Assembly: GCA_905221605.1 (NCBI GenBank)
Contig: CAJNDS010002424.1
Coordinates: 1,017,709-1,081,708 of the forward strand
Source: Symbiodinium natans
Lineage: Eukaryota > Sar > Dinophyceae > Suessiales > Symbiodiniaceae
Length of the DNA: 64,000 bases
Reading direction: 5' to 3'
Shown here: in pieces, positions 11,967 through 22,433 of the stretch
Layout: every line of letters begins with the position of its first letter
How positions within the stretch are numbered: position 1 is the stretch's first letter
Notes under the pieces: model-generated
Told to the model about the DNA's origin: nothing
Databases searched by the model: none
The model's input: the letters and a program-made list of their open reading frames with translations, nothing else
Position numbers and translations under genes: made by a program

Positions 11967-12363
11967 ACTCTGCCGATCTGTCTGTGATCCGCCAGGCTCG
12001 CACGGGTGAGATCGTTTGGGAGGCTGCTGCCAGTGTTGCCAGTCAGATGTTTTAGCTCCAGGGCTTTGGGTTCCACGAACCCCAACACCCTCAGGCCCTA
12101 CCCAAACAAGGGCAAACTTGGCCCTCCTTGTAATTCCCAAATAATTAGTGACTGTTGGAGCCAATCGATACAATTTTCTGTTTGTAGGCCCGACTCCCCA
12201 AACCTTAACCTCTTGTAAAACCCGGAATGTCCGTAATCTGACAACTCTAAACCTCCCCGAACCCCTAAATCCACGAAGCCCTAAAGCCCTAAAACCCTAA
12301 ACCCTAAATCCCCCAAAACCATACAACCTGGAACCATGAAACTCTGAGAGCCACTGGTCGCAG

Positions 12364-12409
12364 GCTCTCGAGGTGCGGTCCTTCAAAATGGAGGAGTCTG
12401 GAGACGAAG
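12364..12409 (+). CDS. Candidate internal exon, unknown protein
   Basis: AG|G acceptor, 15 codons reading ALEVRSFKMEESGDE, then a GC donor. Charged, soluble-protein composition. Confidence 0.4.
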
Positions 12410-12551
12410 GCGCGCTCGGCAGCTAGAGAGTTTCCAGGGCTCATGGCTCGGAGGTTAGGAAAAAGCCTAAACTCGGGTTTAGGGTTTACGGTAGGCTTTA
12501 GGGGTTAGGGTAAAACTCTGTTCTAAACCCTGAAGCAGCACAGGAATTCGA

Positions 12552-12645
12552 ACTCGCCAATTCCGGTCATTGTGCGCCATCGCCCGCAGCAGCTCGGAGG
12601 ACGCCCGGGTCTGCCAAGCCTTGCACATCCTGAACCATCTTCGGC
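12552..12645 (+). CDS. Candidate exon, helical repeat-like
   Basis: One frame reads RTRQFRSLCAIARSSSEDAR followed by VCQALHILNHL, suggestive of an alpha-helical repeat. A second frame is also open here, and boundaries are not defined. Confidence 0.33.
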
Positions 12646-12950
12646 CCTCTAGTACTAAAAGCCCTCAGTGAGTTGAGTGCAAAAGATCTCAAGCGCATGG
12701 ACCGGCTAGCAGAGGCCAGGGTTCTGCCTAAACCCTAAACCCTGTTGGCTCCTTGTTGTTTTTTTGGATGGCGCTCTCTTAAGTTAAAACAACCCCAAGG
12801 GCCAAGCAAAGGAACACAACCAGCCACGCAAACAGACGCAACAATAGCAACCAAATCAACAGGCAGCAACACGCAGCACAAAGGCAACAAAAAAAACAAA
12901 AAGAAGGCCCTCCAACACATCCTTTTTGCCGTGTGGTTAATCCGCCTCAG

Positions 12951-13014
12951 GAGCCGCTGGCCGAGGATGCGCAGGCATCCCTGTGCGCTAGGGAGCGCTT
13001 TGCCCGACTCTCAG
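12951..13014 (+). CDS. Candidate internal exon, helical
   Basis: CCTCAG|G acceptor, frame EPLAEDAQASLCARERFARL, then S and a GC donor after phase 1. The helical composition resembles neighbouring candidates at 12552 and 13220, which may belong to one protein. Confidence 0.42.
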
Positions 13015-13219
13015 GCATGCGACACCCGAAAAATTCCTGATCAGGATGGATTAGGGGTCCCCTTTATGAAGCCTGGTACTTCATTCCCCTCCCCTCCTTT
13101 CCGTCATGCGTTAGGTTTCCCACAGAAGCTTCAATAGCCAAACTATGTTCCCTTTAGTCCTAAGTTACCAAGGATCCCAGATTCCTGAGCCCTAAACCAC
13201 CGGCTGCTCATGGGCCCAG

Positions 13220-13295
13220 GCGCAGGCCCACGAAGCCATGAAGCAGCTTGCCGGCATGGGCACGAGGCGGCTTGCAAGCAGCATCTACCGTACAG
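13220..13295 (+). CDS. Candidate internal exon, helical
   Basis: CCCAG|G acceptor, frame AQAHEAMKQLAGMGTRRLAS then SIYRT, and a GT donor. One of the most protein-like islands outside recA. No family recognised. Confidence 0.43.
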
Positions 13296-14075
13296 GTCAT
13301 TTTCAAGAGGATGCAAGAACAGTTAGGTAAACCCTAAAACCCTCTAAGGGAACCCTGATCTGCACCTTCTGAGAGTTTAGGGTTGAAGAGCTAGAGGACT
13401 TCAGTGAAGAAGAACGATGGCAAACTTAGCTCGAAACTCCAGAAGCCTCGAAGGCTTGCACTCCAAACTCGCCCAAAGCCAGCGCAACCCCAAAAGGTAC
13501 CTTGAAATTCCCCGGGGGCCGTTTAAAGACCCTTCCTCCCCAGTTTTTTTTTTCAAACCTTTAAGCTTAGGTTCCCCTCCTACCTGTCTATCAAATGTCA
13601 GGGTAGCCGGCGCCCTAACTCCTGAACCCCAACCCTAAACCCTCTTAGGGTTTAGGGTTTAGGGTTTAGGGTTTAGGGTTTAGGGTTTAGGGTTCCATCA
13701 GCTCCGCAATAGCTCCGCACCTCTGTCAGGCACCTTAGCTCGCCTTCTTCAGAGTCCACCGACAGCTCGGGCTGCGCCTGGCTTGTTTTTGCATCCGGGT
13801 TCAGGGCTTTTGGCTGGGGTTTTTAGGGGTTTACGCATGGGTTAGGGTTTAGGGTTTAGGGTTTAGGGTTTAGGGTTTTAAGGTTGAAGTGTGTAGCAAG
13901 CTGTTTGAGTGAGTTTTTAGGGTCGGATGGTCTGAGGCTTGGGGCAGTGTTCCTTTCATATCATCCCTTAGCCTTATGAAAAGGTATATAGGGCCCTAAT
14001 TCCCTCATAAACCCTAAACCCTGAGCCCTAAGCCCTAAAACCTAAACCCTAAACCCGGTGCCCGCGTGCAGCCAG

Positions 14076-14123
14076 GTGATCTGGACTCTGTGCGCTTCCG
14101 CGCAGAGCTCTTCGATCAGGAGG
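14076..14123 (+). CDS. Candidate exon, unknown protein
   Basis: The frame reads DLDSVRFRAELFDQE after an AG|G acceptor and continues VASGFRALRG if the GT at 14124 is not the donor. CCCTAAA units lie immediately upstream. Confidence 0.36.
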
Positions 14124-14842
14124 TGGCTTCTGGTTTCAGGGCTCTACGGGGTTTGGGAAACACACTGGTAATATGGGGGGGGGGGGGGGGGGGCGGAAGA
14201 AGAATTACAAATACAATTCCGTTATGTTCCCTATAACATAAATATACTTTCATTCCCCCGCCCCCCTCCCCCCCAAAAAAAGAAAAAGAAAAGGACTATT
14301 CTAATTATTAAGGCCCGTAGATTACTTGAGCCTGTCAGTCTCCCTCTATAAACGGATATGGCACACAGCGTCTGGTTCAGGGTTTGGGGTTTAGGGTTTA
14401 GGTTTACGGTTTAGGGTTTGGGGTTTAGGGTTTAGGGTTTAGGGCTACTTGCGGTGGCATCCAAGGCCTCCCTGAACCTAAACCTCACATCGAGAGGTCT
14501 TCAGCACGTCGGCCATGTCCTGCGCCAACTTGTCCTCAGCACTGGCAGTTGCCCCGGAGTGCCCTAAGTTGGCCTAAACAATTAAACCCTAAACCCTAAA
14601 TCCTAAAAAAAAGGCTTCCTTTCACAACTCTAGGCTCTTCTCTCATGTTAGCATCGTTTCGTTTGATTCGCTTGTAGACTGTAACACTGTAGACGTCTAG
14701 CAGGATTCCGTCAACAGTGCAGGCGACCAAAGTTAGTCCTGCTTCTGACAGAGCAGACTACAGCTAAGCAGTCAATCAAGTATTCATAGCTCAAGGGTGT
14801 TAAAACTCGGGATCCCTTTTGAGATGACGGTGTTGTGGCTCC

Positions 14843-14950
14843 ATGGTAGCGGCGGCCAAGCAATTTCTCAAGCAGGCTTCACGTGACGGAAAGGGCTCCC
14901 CACAGTTTGCAGAACGCTGCGAGTCGTTCGTTGTTGGGTCTCTCCCACTG
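14843..14950 (+). CDS. Candidate exon beginning at an ATG
   Basis: Thirty-six codons starting MVAAAKQFLKQASRDGKGSP and ending VVGSLPL before a GC donor. The preceding b-strand-like reading MTVLWLHG (14824-14847) in another frame resembles the start of an alpha/beta hydrolase but overlaps, so only one can be right. Confidence 0.38.
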
Positions 14951-15330
14951 GCTTCAGCGGTTTGCTCTTGGTAGAGACAACATAGTTTACTTTACATCCA
15001 TCTCATAGGAACTAAAGTGAAGAACCTAGAAGAACTAGACAAAACCTTGCAAGATCCCCAGATCAGGTCTCGCTGACGCTGCCCCGAGGCTTGAATCTCA
15101 CGGGCTTCGTCGTTTGTTGGGGTTTGTAGCGGTTTAGGGTTTAGGGTTTTAGTGTGTTTCGGACCCTGCTTCATCCTCTTGTTGAAATCTAGGATCCCTT
15201 GTGCTCACCCTGCTGAGTCTTGAAACATGCTGCAAAGCTGCAAAGCTGCAAAGCTCAGTTTGCTGGACCTGGGGTTGAGGGTGCAGGGCTTGGACAGACC
15301 TGTCAGAGCTGTCTGAACAAAGGTCACGAT

Positions 15331-15498
15331 CCCTCCCCCCACCCCTCCCCCCCCCTCCCTCCCCCCCCCCCCCCTCCACCCCCCACCCCCCCCCCTTTTT
15401 TTTTTTTCCACCCCCCCCCCCCTCCCCCCCCCCCCCCCCCCCCCCCCCCTACCCCCCTTCCCCCCCACCCCCCCTCCCCCCCCCTCTCCCCCCCCACC
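15331..15498. repeat. C-rich low-complexity tract
   Basis: About 165 bp of almost pure C with occasional T, A and one T-run. It generates poly-proline or poly-glycine pseudo-ORFs on the two strands. Confidence 0.97.
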
Positions 15499-16126
15499 CA
15501 CCAAATACAACTAAAAATAAAAAAAAAACCATAAATACCCCCTCCCCCAATATTAGCACAAAAACTCTAATTGGGGGTATTTAAAACATGGGGGTGGGGG
15601 TGAATATGAGGGGGAGTACAGAAGGTCAGCTCGGGGGTCTAGTTTTAATTGAATTGCTCTCCTTGGGTTTCAGAGGATCATATGGGGGTTTCCGATAGGG
15701 GTACCAGGGAATCCTACTATTTGGGGCTCCTTATTTTAGGAATGTTTTTTCAGCGGTTTTTTGTGCCATCCTAGGTCCTAGTCAGCACCTTGTACTTATT
15801 CCGGCTCCGATCCCATACTGCCAGTTTGCTTTCAGGGTCCGGGGCCCTTTCTAAACCTAAACCCTAAACCCCAAACCTTAAACCCTAAACCCCTAAAACA
15901 CTTAACTCTGAAACCCCAAAGAACCAATTTTTGCAAACCCTGACCCAAAAGCCCACAACCGCAACTCTGGACCAGTCCAAAACTCAAACCCCAAACCATT
16001 GCAAAAACCCTAAATTGCACAAGGCCTATAAACTTCAAGCCCAAAACCCAGAACCCAAAGTAAGCCTTATCACCCTAAACCCTATAAGCCCTAAGCCTAT
16101 CGGCGGCAGGCTGCAAAGGCCTACAG

Positions 16127-16181
16127 GCCGGCATCTACTCGGCCAGTCTTGATGAGGTGCGGATGCGACTCTTGATGATGG
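16127..16181 (+). CDS. Candidate internal exon, unknown protein
   Basis: CTACAG|G acceptor, frame AGIYSASLDEVRMRLLMM, then a GT donor. Confidence 0.42.
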
Positions 16182-16545
16182 GTTTGGGGATACAAGCTTC
16201 AGGATTTACAGTGAAGTTTAAGCGGGTTTTAGGGTCAATCGTTGTGGTGGGTTTAGGCGGTTCAAGGGTTTAGGGGGGTTTGGGGTTAGTGGTGGAGTTG
16301 AGCGGAATGAGGGTTTGGGGTTCAGTGCTCGGGGTTCCTGGTGGAGTACAAATGACTTTGAAACCATCCCATGCTCTATGTGGTGCTGTTTTAGAATATG
16401 TTTCGTCATGTTCCGTCATTTTATATATTATGCTAGGCATGTGTATGTGCATGCACATGTGCATATGTGCGTGTATGTATATGTACATCTCAACATGTAT
16501 ACATGCGCTCACGTTTGCGAGACTGGCCGCGTCAAGTCTGCACAG

Positions 16546-16608
16546 GACATCGGGGCCCTGGTTGCCGTACACACCACGGGCTGCTCACCAGTACGGGAGC
16601 CGAACATG
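16546..16608 (+). CDS. Candidate internal exon, unknown protein
   Basis: CACAG|G acceptor, 21 codons beginning DIGALVAVHTTGCSPVREPN, then a GT donor. Phase 0 at both ends. Confidence 0.42.
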
Positions 16609-17975
16609 GTTTGCGGATGAGGGCTCAGGGATTTGGGGGTTTATCAAGGGAGTCTACCTTGAATCCCTAGGGTTATACCCTTGGGTTTGGGGACCCTGTT
16701 AACGATCTTGAAGGGAAACTCCTAGGGGTACAACCTTAGGGCTGCGGATCTTAATCCCGTGAGTCTAGGATGGGTTTAGCTCCAGCCCTGACACTGTGCA
16801 GCCTGCATTAAGCTTCAAGCCCACCCCCAGCCCCCAAGGGTTTAGGGTTTGGGTTCAGTGCTTAGGGTTTAGGGACATAGCCCTGAAGCCGCGGAAAGAT
16901 GCTGGAGGGTGTTGGGCTTTAGTTTTCCGTTTTTTTTTGCGTGCGTTTGTGCTGCCATAAACATCAAATGCTTGGCATCTTCGCCTCCGCAATCACTTCC
17001 AGAAGCCGCATTGTGCTGGTTTAGGGTTTCAGGGTTTAGGGCTTAGGGTTTAGTAATTTAGGGATTAGGATTTAGTGCTGTAGGTTCCTAGATGACATTG
17101 CAATCTCGTATTCCAACACGGCTGCATCTTGTGACAGGAATCGTGGCAGCACTTCATGAGACTGCGTGTTGTTATGAACTGTCGTTGTTCATATGGTTTA
17201 TTTGCCATTGTTGCGGTTATTTGTGCTGCTCGGGACTGCTAGGGAATGTTGTGGTCTTGCTAGATAGTTGTTCACAGGAAGTACATGACATATGTACATT
17301 ATATACAACGTTGCATATGTATATATATATATATATACTGAATTGTTTAGGGCCTATGCACCTTTTCATGAAACGCTTTGTCATGTAAAACGGGATGGGC
17401 TTAGGGTTGAGTGATGCTGGTATAGTTTCCAAGTCCTCGGGCGTATCGTTCCAAACTTCAACCATTTTTAGTTCAGCAAAAATCAGGACAAATCAGAGAA
17501 AGGCAGAACATCACAAGAAATTCAAAAACAACCAAAACTCACCTAAAATAATTATGCAAATCATAAAACAATAACTACAGCCAAGCAACCCAGAGGCATG
17601 TACAGGCGCACACCCCGCAATTGAATTCGTTTCCGAACTTATTTGTGCCCTGGCCTGGGTCCAAATCGAAATAAATCTGAACGAATCTTAAAATGTTTCT
17701 GGTATTAACAAGACCCAGTCTTATCAGGACAGGGTATCTTAAGTTTAGCGGGTTTGTGGGCACCCTCAACCCTCAACCCCAAATGCCAAATCCCCGGATG
17801 TTCCGTGGCCGTTTGGGTGCTCAAGAAACTCGCACAGCCGGACGTATCCAGCTCAGACTCCAGCGTCCCGACAAGGCGCCACAAGATCGGCAACATGGGT
17901 GTAGGGTTTTGGGTTAAGTTAGGTCCCAGGATTTTTGGGTGTATGTATGTCTATAAATATGCGCATGATCTCTCA

Positions 17976-18006
<31 letters not shown>

Positions 18007-18106
18007 GTATGTATATCTGTCTGTCTTTATTTCTTAACTAGCCCTTTATATAGGCTGGGCTCCTGTGCCAAGCTCCCGGGTTTAGGCTGTAGGGACTGTA
18101 GGCTTT

Positions 18107-18183
18107 ACCTGGGACTCTCTTTACCTACAGTTTAGCAGGTAGGTAGAACCCATCAAGCTGTAGGTAAAAAGGGTCCCAGGTAG
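18107..18183. mobile_element. Short inverted-repeat element, family E
   Basis: CCTGGGACTCTCTTTACCTACAG faces CTGTAGGTAAAAAGGGTCCCAGG across a 30-bp loop. One arm recurs at 3738-3764 (CTGTAGGTAAAAAGAGACCCAGG). Confidence 0.7.
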
Positions 18184-18220
18184 GGTTTTGGTTTAGGGGC
18201 TTTCGGCTTAAGGATTTCAG

Positions 18221-18277
18221 CTCTCTTCTATTCTGGCCTGTCTGTCTTGTACCATGCACCAACAACTCCAGTCGCGG
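18221..18277 (+). CDS. Candidate internal exon, unknown protein
   Basis: TTTCAG acceptor, 19 codons reading LSSILACLSCTMHQQLQSR, and a GTGAGC donor. The minus strand is also open here. Confidence 0.36.
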
Positions 18278-18450
18278 GTGAGCCTCTGACTTGACCATAC
18301 GCCTGTTCATAAATAGCCCTAAACCTTAAACCCTAAACCCTAAGCCCTAAACCTTAAACCCTAAACCCTAAACCTATAGGCCCTGAACCACAAACCCTAA
18401 ACCCCAAACCCAAAGCCCAAAAGCGATCAGCAGCTCAATGCATGTGCTTA

Positions 18451-18588
18451 CCCAGACCCCTGGGAGGATCCAAAACGTAGATCCCCATAAGGGTTCCTAA
18501 ACATACTTGCATCGGTTTAGGGTTTAGGGTTTATGGTTTAGATTCAGGGTTTGGGGCTCTACGGTTGGGATCCTCCCAGGGGTCTGGG
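18451..18588. mobile_element. Inverted-repeat element, family B
   Basis: Left arm CCCAGACCCCTGGGAGGATC and right arm GATCCTCCCAGGGGTCTGGG are perfect reverse complements over 20 bp. TTTAGGG units lie in the loop. A diverged copy is at 19279-19403. Confidence 0.85.
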
Positions 18589-19179
18589 AAATCAAAGTCA
18601 CGGAGAATCTCAATGCGCACAGAAACGCGACCGAGCTCCTAGAGTAGCCCATCGTTGTCAATCACACGCTGCCAAGGTACAGGGCTATTGGCGTTTAGGG
18701 TTTAGGGTTTAGGGTTACTGGAGTTTAGGGTTTAGGGCTAGCCCTAAACCCTAAACCCTAAAACCCCCAAACCTCTACTGTCCCCCTCTGGCAAGGCCTC
18801 TTTGCCGACATGCAGCTTGCACCAGTCTCGGCAGCTCTTCCCGCAGCTGGGCGGCAGCTTGAGAGGGTTTCAGGGTTTAGGGTTTAGGGTTTAGGGGTTT
18901 AAGTTTAGGGGTTTAGGGTTTAGGGTTTAGGGGTTTAGGGTTTAGGGGTTTAGGGGTTTAGGGGTTTTTTAGGGTTTAGGGTTTAGGGGTTTAGGGGGTC
19001 TAGGGGTTTAGGGGGGGTTTAGGGGTTTAGGGTTTAGGGGTTTAGTTTTTTAGGGTTTTAGGGGTTTAGGGGTTAGGGGTTTAGGGTTGAGGGGTTTAGG
19101 GGCTCAGGGGTTTAGGGTGGTTCTAGGGGTTTAGGGGTTCAGGGTGGTTCTTACTGGGGGTGGGGGTTGCGAGAAGAAG

Positions 19180-19260
19180 GGACCCCCCCAATGTAGTTCC
19201 CCCAAAATAGTAGGGACCCCTTATAATAAGGACCCCAATCCCCAAGTCAGGGTCCCGTTC
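19180..19260 (-). repeat. Dispersed repeat, family D (reverse copy)
   Basis: Reverse-orientation copy of the sequence seen at 27745-27837, with the shared core TACTATTTTGGGG...ATAAGGGGTCCC. Confidence 0.6.
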
Positions 19261-19278
19261 TAAATCAGGGTCCCCGCT

Positions 19279-19403
19279 ACCCAGATCCTTGGGAGGAGTC
19301 CTAAAAGGTAAACCCCCCAAACAGTCCCCTGTACAACTATTGGGTCAGTTGTAGGAGCCTTTCGGGGGATATACTTTTTTGGATCCTCCCAGAAGTCTGG
19401 GGA
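19279..19403. mobile_element. Inverted-repeat element, family B (diverged copy)
   Basis: CCCAGATCCTTGGGAGGAG at the left and GGATCCTCCCAGAAGTCTGGG at the right, the same arms as the copy at 18451. Confidence 0.7.
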
Positions 19404-20086
19404 GATGGTTCCAAATCAGGGTCCCGCTGCTCTTGGGGCGGGACCCTTGTTCATCGAAATTGGCAAGCGATTCCAGAAGAGGCTCATCTGAGGACGCAAA
19501 CAGGACAACCCCTCCCATGTAGGGTTGCCCATGATCGGGGTCTTTGTTTGGACTTGCAGTTCCCTAGGCGTTCCAGTAGATCCTAAGCAAATGAACCTAC
19601 TACAGTCGAAATGTGTTCGAGGTAGGTTCCTGGAGCATGTCTAAATTTTCCCTTATTGGGTTTAAGAGCAGGAATATTCTTCAGGGGGCCAGCTGGGGTG
19701 TAACTCTGAAGCTCTTAGCTCCAAAGACTCTACCAGAAGCTCCGTGGCTCCCCACGTTTTGAGTGCTTGGGTGCTTGGGCGTTCGAGGCCGTTTATTAGG
19801 GATGGTTGCGCCGCAGGGTGTTTGCGGGGATCAGTGTTTAGCGGCCCCTTGAAGCCTGAAGTGCCAAAACCCGAAACCCGAAACCCGAAACCCCAAACCC
19901 CAAACCCCAAACCCCAAACCCCAAACCCCAAACCCCAAACCCCAAACCCCAAACCCCAAACCCTAAACCCTAAACCCTAAACCCCGAACCCTAAACCCCA
20001 AACCCTAAACCCCAAACCCTAAACCCGAAACCCTAAACCCCGAACCCCAAACCCTAAACCCTAAACCCTAATCCCTGGCCCTTGAG

Positions 20087-20143
20087 GTGGTGCCGGCCGC
20101 GCCTGCTCCGCGCGTCGCCACACCAGCCCCTGCCGGCTCCAAG
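20087..20143 (+). CDS. Candidate N-terminal-region exon, Ala/Pro-rich
   Basis: TTGAG|G acceptor, exactly 19 codons (VVPAAPAPRVATPAPAGSK), GT donor. CCCTAAA lies to the left and TTTAGGG to the right. Composition fits an organelle transit region. It is phase 0 at both ends, compatible with the next three candidates (20764, 21310, 21574), but linkage to recA is inference. Confidence 0.48.
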
Positions 20144-20763
20144 GTGCGCGGAGCTCTTAGGGTTTTTAGGGCTTGTAGGGTGTTGAGGGCTTATAGGTCT
20201 TTAGGGTTTTTAGGGCTTGTAGGGTTTTAACGGCTTGTAGGGTTTGTTTGGTTTTTTTAAGGGTTTTTAGGGCTTGTAGGGTTTTAAGGGCTTCTAGGGT
20301 TTATTTGGTTTTTTAAGGGTTTTAGCCCTATCTTTCGGGGTTTGTAGGGTTTTTAGGGTTCGTAGAGTTCATGGGGTTCTTAGGGTCCGGGTTTGTAGGG
20401 TTTTTAGGGCTTATAGGGCTTTTAGGGTTTATAGGGTTTTTAGGGTTTATAGGGTTTTGGGGTTTTAAGGGCTTACAGGTTTTTGTTGGGCTTATAGGGC
20501 TAGTAGGGCTTATAGGGTTCATTGTTTTTTTTTCTTAAAGGGTTCTTTGGGTTTTTTTAAAAGATTTTTTTGAGTTTTTTTCTTTTGGGGGGGGCTTATA
20601 GGGTTTTTAGGGTTTATTGGGTTTTTGGAGTTTTTTGGGCTTATAGGTTTTTAGGGTTTATAGGGTTTCGGGTTTATAGAAACTTTATATGGCTTAGAGC
20701 TTATAGGGTTAATGGATTATGAGGGTTAGGGTCTACAGGGTTTAGTGGTGTGTAGACTCGCAG

Positions 20764-20799
20764 AGCTTTGAGGAGCTGGGGAAATTGGGAGTTCTGCAG
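20764..20799 (+). CDS. Candidate micro-exon
   Basis: CGCAG acceptor, 12 codons (SFEELGKLGVLQ), GC donor, phase 0 to 0. Possibly part of the 5' region of the recA gene. Confidence 0.38.
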
Positions 20800-21309
20800 G
20801 CTGTTGGGGATTTTTAGAAACTCTGGGTGTGGGGTTTGGGGGTGTGGGCTGTGGCCTGTGGGGATGCACAGCTGCGCCCGAGCTTTTGCATGCATGGGCC
20901 TAGGGTAGAGAACTGGCTGCGCAAAGGGAAGCTGTTCTAGGACTGCTTATCGCCGCATTTGGGGTGCCCATAATCCGACCCAAACCTCCAACACCCCTGA
21001 ATGAAGCAAAATAGCTTGAACTATATCAAGGGACCTGTGCTAAGGGCCCCTCAACCCAAACCATTTACGCCTTACACTTTAACTTCTTACACCCTATACT
21101 ATAGAACAATAAACCCAGCCACCCAAACCCACGAGCCTTCAAGCAAAACCTGACTCCTTGAATGCCGAGGCGTCTCTCTGAGGGAGCACCTTATGTCCCG
21201 AACCCCTGAAAACCCTGCAGCCCTATACCAATAAAGCGCTACAACCTCCACAAGCCCTATAAGTCCGTTGAATCCCACAAAAACACGGACCCGAAGCTCA
21301 CTCGAGCAG

Positions 21310-21396
21310 GACGGTGCATCGTGTGCCGTTGGGGCAGTCGCTGCGGCTGCAGCTGCCTGCTACGTACGGAACGGGCGCAACTCGCGCGTCGCAAAG
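21310..21396 (+). CDS. Candidate exon with hydrophobic Ala-rich segment
   Basis: GAGCAG|G acceptor, 29 codons including SCAVGAVAAAAAACYVRNG and ending NSRVAK, then a GTAGGC donor. A hydrophobic stretch followed by basic residues is the pattern of a signal or transit sequence. Phase 0 at both ends. Confidence 0.48.
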
Positions 21397-21573
21397 GTAG
21401 GCCGCCACTCGGACATCATTGGTAAAAGGAATGCATGGAGCAGCCCTTGAATAGAACCTGCTATTATGAAGTTTGTTGTTTTAAAGAACTTGTTTAGTTG
21501 TATTCAGTTAAAGGACGGCTTTTTGAACGGTTTTTCCACTATTCGCCTTTGAAGAGTATGAGGTTGGCAGCAG

Positions 21574-21696
21574 ATGCCCGCGACAGAGAAGGCGCAGAAG
21601 AAGTCCGAGACGGCGCAGAAGAAGTCGATCCTCATCCTTTCTATGTCCCTGCTGCAGTCTGCTCTATTCTTCGGAGGCTTCACATCTTGCGTCCAG
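21574..21696 (+). CDS. Candidate exon starting with ATG, Lys-rich then hydrophobic
   Basis: Begins MPATEKAQKKSETAQKKS and continues into a hydrophobic segment (ILILSMSLLQSALFFGGF), ending CVQ before GT. It could be a first coding exon or, since the preceding bases are CAG, an internal one. With the exon at 21310 it would give two hydrophobic segments, as in the bipartite presequences of dinoflagellate plastid proteins. Assignment to recA is inference. Confidence 0.45.
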
Positions 21697-21812
21697 GTTT
21701 AACATGTTCTGGATGATGCATATTTTGCCATGAGCACGGTCACACACACACACACGTGCAGGCACACATGATTGTGTCTAGACTTTGACGACTGTCACTG
21801 CATGTCCAACAG

Positions 21813-21850
21813 GATCAGGACGAGTGCCACAAGCGCTTGCGTGTCTCTCT
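21813..21850 (+). CDS. Candidate micro-exon upstream of recA core
   Basis: AACAG|G acceptor, frame DQDECHKRLRVSL, GT donor leaving phase 2. That phase matches the exon at 22391. Two other frames are open. Confidence 0.3.
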
Positions 21851-22390
21851 GTAGTCGGAGCAAGACACTTTCTCGCTACTGCGATTTTGCTGGGTCCCAC
21901 CATACCGAAACCCCTCACCCTCTCGACCTTAAACCCTTACAACCTTCTGGCCGAGCGGAAGCCAAGCCATGGATACCCCTCCGTATGAGACAAATGTCCC
22001 ACAAGGGACCATACTTCAGAAGACTCTTCCCAAAGTCTCAAGCAACCCTAAACCCTGAACCCTGAACCCTAAACCCTAAACCCCAAACCCTAAACCCTAA
22101 ACCCTAAACCCTGTGCCTTAAATCACTGCTCGAGTCCAGAAGGCCCGAAGCCCAGACACTTCTACTAAGCTCAACAAGCTGAACTTCGAGGGTTCTGAAG
22201 GGAGGGGGGTTCAAGGGGGGTATGTAACTCAGGTTCCCTAGGTACCTACCCCCTGAACCCCCCTCCCTTAAGAACCCTAAACCCTAAACCCTAATCCCTA
22301 AACCGTACACCCTACACCCTACACCCTAAACCCGAAACCCTAAACCCTAGACCCTATAATGAGAGCCTTCCATGCATGGCCTCCACCGAG

Positions 22391-22433
22391 GAAGCTTGAC
22401 CCGAAGATGGACGTGTTCATGAAGGACCGCTCC
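22391..22433 (+). CDS. recA: recA candidate exon, N-terminal
   Basis: ACCGAG|G acceptor, then KLDPKMDVFMKDRS, then a GT donor in phase 0, as required by the next exon. It would form the N-terminal helix that precedes the KQFGKGSIM-like segment. The GT donor coincides with the first bases of a family C inverted-repeat element. Confidence 0.45.

Noticed and set aside
15205-15534. Open frames of poly-proline and poly-glycine on opposite strands
   Set aside because: Produced by the C-rich tract at 15331-15498; no splice sites or biased codon use.
17092-17388. 98-codon + strand frame rich in cysteine and leucine
   Set aside because: Low-complexity T-rich sequence leading into a TA microsatellite; no supporting splice or repeat context.
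18640-18692. Minus-strand VPWQRVIDNDGLL, resembling the active-site region of alkyltransferase-like proteins
   Set aside because: It runs into a stop after the match and no neighbouring exon with the GxVxTYG segment was found on that strand. Probably chance.
19662-19980. Frames such as GFGVWGLGFGVWG (minus) and NPKPQTPNPKPQTPNPKP (+)
   Set aside because: They are direct translations of CCCCAAA/TTTGGGG and CCCTAAA repeats. The same peptides occur at many places in the window and carry no coding evidence.
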